From NCBI GenBank assembly GCA_905214625.1, contig CAJMMQ010000023.1, positions 1 through 37,346 on the forward strand: DNA of 37,346 nucleotides, given 5' to 3'. Positions within the stretch are counted from its first letter, which is position 1. Every line of letters starts with the position of its first letter. The notes beneath the pieces are model-generated. The model saw only the letters and a program-made list of their open reading frames with translations, searched no databases and was not told where the DNA came from. Positions 8,247 to 15,273 of this stretch are shown in pieces. The stretch comes from an uncultured bacterium. GTDB lineage: Bacteria > Bacteroidota > Bacteroidia > Bacteroidales > Bacteroidaceae. The translations under genes and the position numbers were made by a program.

Positions 8247-9494
8247 TCAGATTCCCGTGTATTGTCCTATAAAGCATATCATACCGGTGTTACGTTCAGT
8301 TATAACAAATAGGAATGGCCTATCGGCCTTAAATTTTATGGTCTGTGCCTTCTCTATGTCAAATGCCCCTATCGTAACTGCTCCTGTTGCAGCAGCGGCC
8401 CTTGTGCCTTCCTCGTCCACTTCAATTTTTGCCTTATGTATTATCGACGATATCCATGCATTACTTTCACACAACTTTGACATGTCAGCCTTCTTTCTGT
8501 TGAACATATCATCTGCACCCATGTCAGTAAACATGCCTTTCAGTTCCTGCGCATATTCGATACTGAAGCGCGGCATCATCATGTTTATTTTCCCCGACTC
8601 CATATTATCAACAATATTTTTCCATTCCTTCTTATTTATTGTTTCAATGACGTCACTGATACTTTTTCCTTCTTTGGGCAGAATAATCTGCATAGAATAG
8701 TGACCGTTGCCATAACGCATACTTACAGCACTGAATGTTTCGTTTTCTGAATATTTTTCCCATCTGGTTTTCTGCATCATGTCAACCTCCTTAACGGTGC
8801 CGTCGGCCGCATTAAACTTATCTTTCTTTGTATCGTCTTTATAAAATTTGTTTTTCCACAATCCCTTAAAGTATATGGCGTTTGCTATTATGGCGGCGTC
8901 ATCTGGCCTGATGTCGTCTGTCATATTGTCTATCATGCCGTCAGTTTTCTCGGCACACCATGCGTTTACCTTGTTTGCGGCACTCTTTTTGTTAAAGTTG
9001 CATATCTCTGCCATTGCGTCGTAGTTATTCTTCAGCGCATCAATGAAACTGCCTTTTATATTCAGGCGTTTATTTATAATGGCTGCGTTGGCGATGCTCA
9101 TGGTCGTAGTACTGTCTATACGCGCAAATTCGTTTATAATTTTGTGGCAGAAGGCGTTTATGCTGTCTGTTCCGCCGGTAAATCCAGTGACTTCGCATAT
9201 TTGCCTTGACGTGTTTCCTCCTGCGCCGTTGTTCACCATGCCGAGGGCATAAATCATGCTAAGGGGCGACAATGTCAAACTTTTGTTGCCGACTGCTTCT
9301 ATGGTATACTTGAACACATGTAGCGCAAACCTGTTGGCTCTTGAGCACATTTGCGCCTCCCCCGACGACAGCCTCACAAATCTTATTTTCTCTTGCATTG
9401 AAACGTTTTCTGCTTTTGTAGTCATATTCTTTTTATGGCCCGCCGAAATCATTACAATTATCACGGCTGTTGCTATTAAGAAATATCTTTTCAT
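8247..9494 (-). CDS. Secreted serpin-family protease inhibitor
   Basis: The 415-residue product has an N-terminal signal segment (MKRYFLIATAVIIVMISAG) without a lipobox Cys, so it is probably released to the periplasm or outside. The rest is a complete serpin fold: ALHVFKYT, SLTLSPLSMIYALGMVNNGAGG, the ANAIYFKGLWKNKF shutter/breach signature and the C-terminal RPFLFVITERNTGMICFIGQ. The reactive-centre hinge EEGTRAAAAT has the Gly, Thr and small residues of inhibitory serpins, apart from Arg at P13. Counting from the hinge puts P1 near the Ala in IGAFD, with Phe at P1', which would suggest an elastase-like target; this count is approximate. Gut and oral Bacteroidetes serpins are thought to block host or competitor serine proteases. 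Confidence 0.9.
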   Translation of the reverse strand: MKRYFLIATAVIIVMISAGHKKNMTTKAENVSMQEKIRFVRLSSGEAQMCSRANRFALHVFKYTIEAVGNKSLTLSPLSMIYALGMVNNGAGGNTSRQICEVTGFTGGTDSINAFCHKIINEFARIDSTTTMSIANAAIINKRLNIKGSFIDALKNNYDAMAEICNFNKKSAANKVNAWCAEKTDGMIDNMTDDIRPDDAAIIANAIYFKGLWKNKFYKDDTKKDKFNAADGTVKEVDMMQKTRWEKYSENETFSAVSMRYGNGHYSMQIILPKEGKSISDVIETINKKEWKNIVDNMESGKINMMMPRFSIEYAQELKGMFTDMGADDMFNRKKADMSKLCESNAWISSIIHKAKIEVDEEGTRAAAATGAVTIGAFDIEKAQTIKFKADRPFLFVITERNTGMICFIGQYTGI

Positions 9495-9625
9495 ATGTCA
9501 AGAATTTATGGTTGGTGGGTATTAGTTTAATAAACTGACATACCGGCCTTGTGTTTATTCTGCCTGTAAAGGTAATAAATTTCGCGCTACCGGTTGTCAT
9601 AATTATTCATTATTAATTTATTTTT

Positions 9626-9657
9626 TTCGTTTATTACGGCGGTTTTCTGTATTTTTG
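9626..9657 (+). promoter_or_regulatory. Promoter of the holB-ricT-gldH operon
   Basis: TTCG at 9626-9629 (one mismatch to TTTG) and TATTTTTG at 9650-9657 are separated by 20 nt. The ATG at 9682 follows after 24 nt, which supports that start over the in-frame TTG at 9655 inside the -7 box. Confidence 0.65.
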
Positions 9658-9681
9658 CACCAAATTGCATATTTTGTAGAC

Positions 9682-10821
9682 ATGAAGTTCAGCGAAGTTA
9701 TCGGACAGGACGACGCCAAAGAGCGTCTTCGGCAGATGGTTGCAGAAAACCGTGTGCCTCATGCCATTATGCTGTGCGGCCCGCAAGGCTGCGGCAAAAT
9801 GGCTCTGGCCCTTGCCTTTGCTTCATATCTGTTGTGCGAGAACAATTCGGGCGACGACTGCTGCGGATCTTGCCGACAGTGCGTCATGACAGATAAGCTG
9901 GCTCACCCAGACCTTCATTTCTCCTACCCCGTCATACGCCCGTCGGGCACCGGCTCTGAACACAAGATGTCGAGTGAGGACTTTACGGGCGAGTGGCGCC
10001 ACCTGCTGTCTCAGGGACCATACTTCACAATGGACCAATGGCTTGCTGCCATGGGTGCGGCAAACCAACAGGCTCAGATGGGTGTGGGCGAGAGCGATGT
10101 GGTGATGCGTGCGCTTAGTCTGAAGTCGAGTCAGGGCGGATATAAGGTGTGCATAATATGGCTGCCAGAACGCATGAACGCTGAATGCGCCAACAAGATG
10201 CTGAAAATTATTGAGGAACCTCCACACAAGACAGTGTTCATAATGGTGTGCGAAGAGCCCGAAAAGCTGCTGGACACCATAAGGAGTCGCGCTCAGCGCA
10301 TAGACATTAAGCGCATTGAGACAGAAAGCATCGAGACAGCTCTCGTTGACCGCAGGGGCATAGATGCAGACGCAGCGCGCCGCATAGCACGAGCCGCAAA
10401 CGGAAGCTGGCTTAACGCTCTTGAGGCTCTCAACTCAGACAGTGAGAAAAAGCTATTTCTCGACATGTTTGTCAGCCTGATGAGACTTGCCTATACGCGC
10501 AACATCAAGGAGCTGCGCAAATGGAGCGATACGGCTGCGGCATACGGGCGTGAACGCCAGCGCAGGATGCTCACATATTTTGTACACCTGATTCGAGAAA
10601 ACTTTGTCTACAACTTCCGCATAGGCGAACTCAACTATATGACGCAGGACGAGGAAAACTTTGCGCGAAACTTTGCACGCTTTGTCAACGAGGCCAATGT
10701 AATTGAACTCTCAGAACTAATGAGCCGCGCCATAAGAGACATCGGACAAAACGCAAATCCGAAAATAGTGTTCTTCGATATGGCAACGCACATCATAGTT
10801 TCACTTATCAGAAAACCGTAG
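9682..10821 (+). CDS. holB: DNA polymerase III delta' subunit, clamp loader
   Basis: The 379-residue protein begins MKFSEVIGQDDAKERL and is a AAA+ clamp-loader subunit; delta' joins delta and tau/gamma to open the sliding clamp. The P-loop region reads GPQGCGKM (33-40), with Met after the Lys instead of Thr/Ser, so ATP hydrolysis is unlikely, as is usual for delta'. A Cys cluster at 60-67 (CCGSCRQC) is the zinc module. The sensor region EPPHKTVFIMVCEEP and TIRSRAQRI, which takes the place of the SRC arginine-finger motif, are recognisable. It is first in an operon with ricT (45-nt gap) and gldH, a conserved Bacteroidetes order. Confidence 0.87.
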   Translation: MKFSEVIGQDDAKERLRQMVAENRVPHAIMLCGPQGCGKMALALAFASYLLCENNSGDDCCGSCRQCVMTDKLAHPDLHFSYPVIRPSGTGSEHKMSSEDFTGEWRHLLSQGPYFTMDQWLAAMGAANQQAQMGVGESDVVMRALSLKSSQGGYKVCIIWLPERMNAECANKMLKIIEEPPHKTVFIMVCEEPEKLLDTIRSRAQRIDIKRIETESIETALVDRRGIDADAARRIARAANGSWLNALEALNSDSEKKLFLDMFVSLMRLAYTRNIKELRKWSDTAAAYGRERQRRMLTYFVHLIRENFVYNFRIGELNYMTQDEENFARNFARFVNEANVIELSELMSRAIRDIGQNANPKIVFFDMATHIIVSLIRKP

Positions 10822-10866
10822 GCTTTATGCCGAAATAACATATATATTTTTTAATTGCAACAGCAG

Positions 10867-12075
10867 ATGGATTATAAAAACAAGAAATTCTTTATATACA
10901 ACGGGTGCGACCGTGGTCTGTGCCTGAGAGGATGTGGCCGGCAGGACCGCCAGCTGAACACCTACGACTGGCTGGCAGACGTACCGGGCAACGCCCAAAG
11001 TACTGACCTTGTTGAGGTGCAGTTTAAGAACACCCGCAAAGGATATTATCACAACGTCAACAATCTTGACCTCAGAAAGGGTGACATCGTTGCCGTAGAG
11101 GCTAACCCGGGGCACGACATCGGCGTAGTTACGCTTACCGGCAAACTGGTAGAGCTGCAGATTAAGAAGGCCAATCTGAAATCGGCCGACGACATCAAGC
11201 GCATATACCGCATAGCAAAGCCCGTGGACATGGAAAAATACCGCGAGGCAAAAAGCCGCGAGCACGCTACGATGATACAGAGCCGACAGATAGCCAAGAA
11301 CCTTAATCTGCAGATGAAGATTGGCGACGTTGAATATCAGGGCGACGGCAACAAGGCTATATTCTATTATATCGCAGACGAGCGAGTAGACTTCCGCCAG
11401 CTTATCAAGGTGCTGGCAGAGACTTTCCACGTGCGCATAGAGATGAAACAGATCGGAGCACGTCAGGAGGCAGGACGTATTGGCGGCACAGGTCCGTGCG
11501 GCCGTGAACTGTGCTGCGCCACCTGGATGAAAAACTTTGTGTCGGTAAGCACTGGTGCAGCCCGCTATCAGGAAATATCACTCAACCCGCAGAAGCTGGC
11601 AGGTATGTGTGCAAAACTGAAATGCTGTCTTAACTACGAGGTTGACAACTATATCGAGGCGAGCCGCAGGCTGCCAAGCCGCGAAGTTGTGCTTGAGACA
11701 CAAGACGGCGAATATTATCTGTTCAAGTCTGACATCCTTGCCGGACTTGTAACATATTCATCAGACAAGAAGGTGCCGGCCAACCTCGAGACAATAACAG
11801 CCAAGAGAGCGCTCGACATAATAGACATGAACAGAAGGGGCGAAAAGCCCATGTCGCTGCAGAGCGACGGCAACATAAAGGAACAGAGCAGTCATCCTGC
11901 AGACCTGCTGGCCAACGAGAGTCTTACGCGTTTTGACAAGAGCAAGAAGAAGCGCCGTTCAAAGAACCGCCCGGCACGCCAGGCTTCAGCAAAAGGACGC
12001 GGCAAGGCTCAGGCCGAGAAAGGACAGCAGAAGCCTCATGGAGCCGAAAAGCAAGAGAAGGCAGACAAGCAATGA
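10867..12075 (+). CDS. ricT: PSP1 domain protein, RicT/YaaT-like
   Basis: The 402-residue protein contains a PSP1 domain with many conserved Cys: YNGCDRGLCLRGCGRQ near the N-terminus, then GPCGRELCCATWM and CAKLKCCLNYEVDNY. In Bacillus, YaaT/RicT forms an Fe-S-containing complex that affects RNase Y and phosphorelay signalling; the role in Bacteroidetes is not settled. After the PSP1 region come ~80 residues of basic, Lys/Arg/Gln-rich, probably disordered sequence (KSKKKRRSKNRPARQ). A TTG at 10855 is in frame, but the ATG at 10867 is preferred. Its TGA overlaps the gldH ATG by 4 nt, implying translational coupling. Confidence 0.85.
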   Translation: MDYKNKKFFIYNGCDRGLCLRGCGRQDRQLNTYDWLADVPGNAQSTDLVEVQFKNTRKGYYHNVNNLDLRKGDIVAVEANPGHDIGVVTLTGKLVELQIKKANLKSADDIKRIYRIAKPVDMEKYREAKSREHATMIQSRQIAKNLNLQMKIGDVEYQGDGNKAIFYYIADERVDFRQLIKVLAETFHVRIEMKQIGARQEAGRIGGTGPCGRELCCATWMKNFVSVSTGAARYQEISLNPQKLAGMCAKLKCCLNYEVDNYIEASRRLPSREVVLETQDGEYYLFKSDILAGLVTYSSDKKVPANLETITAKRALDIIDMNRRGEKPMSLQSDGNIKEQSSHPADLLANESLTRFDKSKKKRRSKNRPARQASAKGRGKAQAEKGQQKPHGAEKQEKADKQ

Positions 12076-12542
12076 CGAGATTAAGATTACATATATTTAC
12101 AGCCATGGCCTGCGTGGCCATGGCTTTGTGCTCATGTAACAGCGATGTTGTGTACGACAAATACAACCATACTCAGCTGACAGGATGGGAAAAGAACGAT
12201 ACTCTGGCCTTCGACGTACCTCCAATGAAGGAGTCTGGCCGTTATCGTCTTGAACTTGGACTTCGCACCAGCACCTCGTTCCCCTTCACCGGCCTGAGTC
12301 TTGTCGTTGAGCATACCGTAGAGCCCGGCCACATGCTTTACACTGATACCGTAAACTGTCGTTTGGCTGATGACAAGGGTAACGTGCTCGGAAAGGGCGT
12401 GAGCTGTTTTCAATATAGTTTTATCGTTTCAGACGTTGATTTGCGTAAGGGAGACTCTCTTCATGTCTGTGTCCGGCATATTATGAAACGAGAGATTATG
12501 CCTGGTATTTCAGATGTCGGATTGAAGATAACGAGACGCTGA
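12072..12542 (+). CDS. gldH: Gliding motility lipoprotein GldH
   Basis: The 156-residue product has a lipoprotein signal (MTRLRLHIFTAMACVAMALCSC) with lipidation predicted at Cys22, then the GldH pattern: VVYDKYN, GWEKNDTLAFDVPP, YRLELGLRTSTSFPFTGLSLVVE and a C-terminal VRHIMKREIMPGISDVGLKI. GldH is needed for gliding in Flavobacterium, but homologues are general in Bacteroidales that do not glide, where the function is unclear. Its position after holB and ricT is the usual one. The ATGA overlap with ricT indicates coupled translation. Confidence 0.87.
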   Translation: MTRLRLHIFTAMACVAMALCSCNSDVVYDKYNHTQLTGWEKNDTLAFDVPPMKESGRYRLELGLRTSTSFPFTGLSLVVEHTVEPGHMLYTDTVNCRLADDKGNVLGKGVSCFQYSFIVSDVDLRKGDSLHVCVRHIMKREIMPGISDVGLKITRR

Positions 12543-12570
12543 TGCTTCCATGCGTCTTGTTGGTTTCTAT
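12531..12570 (+). terminator. Hairpin overlapping the gldH stop, probable weak terminator
   Basis: ACGAGACGC at 12531-12539 pairs with GCGTCTTGT at 12552-12560 (one G-U pair), loop 12 nt, followed by the moderately T-rich TGGTTTCTATTG. The stem includes the end of gldH. Confidence 0.45.
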
Positions 12571-13092
12571 TGTTGTCTTGCCGTTTGCTTTTTCGCGGAC
12601 ATAGCTGGCTATGGCAGGAAAAGGCAGACGAGAATAAGCTGAATTTAAAGCAAAATCCCGGCTGAATCCTAATGCAATGGGGGTAATATTCGGTTTGTTT
12701 TTAGGTTAAATAGCCGTAATAAGAAGTTTTCTTAAAAACTCGTCATACAAGCATGTCAGATACTGTTTGAAGTCAATCCAAATTAGGAAAGGACAGTATC
12801 TTTCATGCCGGAGAAAAGTATTGTTTTCTTTCAGTCCGCGTATATTTCTGCATAATTGTTTCTTGTGGATAATTCTTTATTCTTGTTAGCTGTAGTTTTC
12901 AGCCGTCTTTTATGTGTTACAAATCTTTTGGCTTCATCGTGTTTGTCTGGTATATATGTGCTCATTTATATAAAAACTGTTGCCCGTCAATGTCTTTTTT
13001 TGAAAAAACAGTAAAATAAGATAGGGGTATTTTATAATGTTTGCGTTATCAGTACAACAACAGCCAAAAAGCAAATATTATTAACAATAAAA
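12571..13092 (+). other. Long spacer upstream of the barrel-sigma-TonB locus
   Basis: No gene is seen. It holds a dispersed repeat at 12638-12677 and an imperfect 16-bp inverted repeat (12751-12766 with 12793-12808, 14 of 16 matching). The promoter of the downstream locus should lie here. TTTG occurs at 12999-13002, and TAATGTTTG near 13034-13042 has one base too many in the -7 box, so no convincing match was found. Confidence 0.5.
12638..12677. repeat. Dispersed intergenic repeat, copy A
   Basis: The second half, CTGAATCCTAATGCAA at 12662-12677, recurs exactly in inverted orientation at 17801-17816. The first half, GCT(G)AATTTAAAGCAAAA..., resembles 31079-31112, which also continues with CTGAATC and TAA. 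Confidence 0.55.
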
Positions 13093-13704
13093 ATGAGCGT
13101 TATGAAATTTAAAGTTTTTGTATTATCTTTGTGCGTGTTCGCAGGTGCAACAGTAGTTAATGGACAAGAGAACAAACATGAAATACGTATCGCTGCAAGT
13201 GATGGACTCACCCAGACGGCTGTCAATGTGCTGGGTCTCGGCCTGGCCGATGCCGTTACCGGGAGCAAACGTACAGACGAAAAGTCATCCATAGTTTACG
13301 GACTTGGCTATCGTTATGCTGTCGGTCGCTTCAGGCTCGGTGCCGACCTGGGCTTCTCGCATACAACAAGCAAGCTTACTCTTTCGGGTGACAAGACTCC
13401 TTCGATAAAAGAGCGCGAGCTTAACTTCATGGTTCTGCCCACTGCAGATTTTGTTTATCTTAAAGGCAAGCTGATAGAGCTTTACGGCAACGCTTCTGCC
13501 GGTGTAAGCCTAAAGCGCCACACCGAGACGGGGCTTACCGAAGCAGGAAAGAATACAGCCGCAAAATCAGGCCTCAACACCTCGTTTGCCTATCAGGTGA
13601 ATCCCATCGCCATGAGGATAGGAAACGAAACCTTCGGCGGATTTATCGAAGCCGGACTCGGACACAAGGGCTTTCTTACCGCCGGTGTCAGTTTCAGGTT
13701 TTAA
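13093..13704 (+). CDS. Small outer-membrane beta-barrel protein
   Basis: The 203-residue product has a Sec signal peptide (MKFKVFVLSLCVFAGATVVNGQ from the second Met) and a mature part with alternating strands such as YGLGYRYAVGRFRLGADLGF and a C-terminus GFLTAGVSFRF ending in Phe, the usual outer-membrane barrel signal. It belongs to the general OmpW/OprF-like small barrel group, without a closer assignment. ATG at 13093 or 13102 could be the start. It lies 25 nt before the sigma factor gene in the same direction, so it is probably the first gene of the signalling operon, which is not the common arrangement. Confidence 0.78.
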   Translation: MSVMKFKVFVLSLCVFAGATVVNGQENKHEIRIAASDGLTQTAVNVLGLGLADAVTGSKRTDEKSSIVYGLGYRYAVGRFRLGADLGFSHTTSKLTLSGDKTPSIKERELNFMVLPTADFVYLKGKLIELYGNASAGVSLKRHTETGLTEAGKNTAAKSGLNTSFAYQVNPIAMRIGNETFGGFIEAGLGHKGFLTAGVSFRF

Positions 13705-13729
13705 ATATTACTAATTTAACGCATGCGCA

Positions 13730-14305
13730 ATGATGAAAGTCAGTAGGAAAGATATATTTAGGTCGAGATTTCTGAAACATTATCCCAGGCTGTGCTGCAT
13801 AGCTTATGGATATGTTTCCGACAGGGACGACTCTGAGGATATTGTGCAAGATCTGTTTGTCAGCGTTTGGGATAAGGAACTCGATGATATGCCCGAAACA
13901 GAATTTGCCGCGTATATTACTGCGGCTGTGCGCAACCGCTGCATATCGTTCTTGCGTAAGCGTTGCTGCGACATAGTGCCCATTGACAGCCGGCAGGCCA
14001 CAACGGCCGGGCTGGCCGACGAAGATGTTAAGGCCGATGAAGAGGAAATGACGGCAGAGCAGCGCCTCGAGGCGGCTTTGTCAACGCTCCCGCCGCGTTG
14101 CAGAGATATATTTCTCATGGCCAAGCTTCATGGCATGAAATATCGTGAAATAGCATTAAGCCTCAGTCTGTCTGAAAAAACCGTCGAAAACCAGATGACC
14201 AAGGCTATGAAGATGCTGCGGAGATATGTTGCTGCTAACAGTTTTGTCCTGGCGGCACTAATCACTGTAATTTTGTCAATTATTTTAAATCGTGAGTTGA
14301 GATGA
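13730..14305 (+). CDS. ECF RNA polymerase sigma-70 factor, Bacteroidetes family
   Basis: The 191-residue protein has sigma region 2 near 15-75 (HYPRLCCIAYGYV, DSEDIVQDLFVSVW, AYITAAVRNRCISFLRK) and region 4 near 112-166 (LSTLPPRCRDIFLMAKLHGMKYREIA, TVENQMTKAMKMLRR). It would redirect RNA polymerase to the operon that supplies the receptor. Residues 167-186 after region 4 are strongly hydrophobic (SFVLAALITVILSIIL), long enough for one membrane helix, then NRELR. ATG at 13730 or 13733 may be used. Its stop overlaps the anti-sigma start by 4 nt (ATGA), so the two are made in a fixed ratio. Confidence 0.9.
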   Translation: MMKVSRKDIFRSRFLKHYPRLCCIAYGYVSDRDDSEDIVQDLFVSVWDKELDDMPETEFAAYITAAVRNRCISFLRKRCCDIVPIDSRQATTAGLADEDVKADEEEMTAEQRLEAALSTLPPRCRDIFLMAKLHGMKYREIALSLSLSEKTVENQMTKAMKMLRRYVAANSFVLAALITVILSIILNRELR

Positions 14306-15273
14306 ACAGCAATGAAGATATAAACGGGCTGCTTGCACGGTTTTTTGCCCATGAACGGCTTACGCTGCGGCAGCAGAGCGTGCTCAACGCTTGGATTGAG
14401 GCTAATGAGGAGGAATTCATGAAGCTTAAAAAACTTATGGATACACCTGTTGCCTCACCTGACCCGGCTTCTTTTGATGCCGTTGGGGCATGGGACAATA
14501 TTGAGCCAAAACTTGGCGGTGCTTCATTATTGCAAAGTCTGAGCCGCAAGACGGTGCTTATTGTATCGGTTGCAGCCTCATTGTTACTGGCCGTTGTTCT
14601 TGTGTTGCCATATCTGTCAGACGGCAGTAGCAATGAAGTGCTGCAATATGCCAACAACGGGACTGCCGAACGGCACATATTGCTGCCTGACAGTTCGGAG
14701 GTGCTGCTCTATCCAAAGGCTACGCTGGCTTTCAATATTAAAAGTACGGACAAAATACGTCTGGCACGTTTGCGGGGAAAGGCATTTTTCAAGGTGAAAA
14801 AACAGCATGGAGCAAGTTTCAGAGTTGAGACAGACGTGATGAATGTTGTGGTTATGGGAACATCTTTTCTCGTTGATGCCGCAAAAGAAGGACGTTATGG
14901 AGTGTATGTCAAGACCGGGAAAGTAAGGGTTACCACTGAACGTGAGAGTGTGGTGCTCGAGGAAAACGGAAAGGCCGAAATTGTAAACGGTCGGCTTCGT
15001 GCGGGTGTGGTTTCTCCGTCTGACGCTGTTTTCGGCAACGACGACACAGAAGTGTCGATGGTTTTCACCAATGAGCCAATAACCAAGGTGGTGAAAGAGA
15101 TTGAAGATAACACCGGCATTCGCATCGAACTGTCAGAAGGCTTGGAAGACAATCTCATAACAACACGCATTGACGGAGCCGACGGCCATGAGATAGCAAG
15201 CGAACTGGCCTTTGTGTGTGGATGCAAATACAAAACACTGGTTGCCGGGAAACATTACATACTGTATAAATGA
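14302..15273 (+). CDS. FecR family anti-sigma factor
   Basis: The 323-residue protein has a cytoplasmic N-terminal part of about 80 residues, one membrane helix at about 84-105 (VLIVSVAASLLLAVVLVLPYL), a periplasmic FecR domain (ERHILLPDSSEVLLYPKATLAF, RLRGKAFFKVKK, VVVMGTSFLVDA, VYVKTGKVRV) and a C-terminal DUF4974-like part (VFTNEPITKVVKEIEDNTGIRIEL). It should hold the sigma factor until the TonB receptor signals through its N-terminal domain. Four-base overlaps at both ends couple it to the sigma factor and receptor genes. Confidence 0.9.
   Translation: MNSNEDINGLLARFFAHERLTLRQQSVLNAWIEANEEEFMKLKKLMDTPVASPDPASFDAVGAWDNIEPKLGGASLLQSLSRKTVLIVSVAASLLLAVVLVLPYLSDGSSNEVLQYANNGTAERHILLPDSSEVLLYPKATLAFNIKSTDKIRLARLRGKAFFKVKKQHGASFRVETDVMNVVVMGTSFLVDAAKEGRYGVYVKTGKVRVTTERESVVLEENGKAEIVNGRLRAGVVSPSDAVFGNDDTEVSMVFTNEPITKVVKEIEDNTGIRIELSEGLEDNLITTRIDGADGHEIASELAFVCGCKYKTLVAGKHYILYK

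Noticed and set aside
6641..9494. Transporter plus serpin considered as one functional operon
   Set aside because: The genes share direction but are 130 nt apart with unrelated roles and no shared signal visible.
12751..12808. Imperfect 16-bp inverted repeat in the spacer after gldH
   Set aside because: 14 of 16 pairs match but there is no T tract, no link to a gene end and no second copy in the window; left as a note in the spacer entry.
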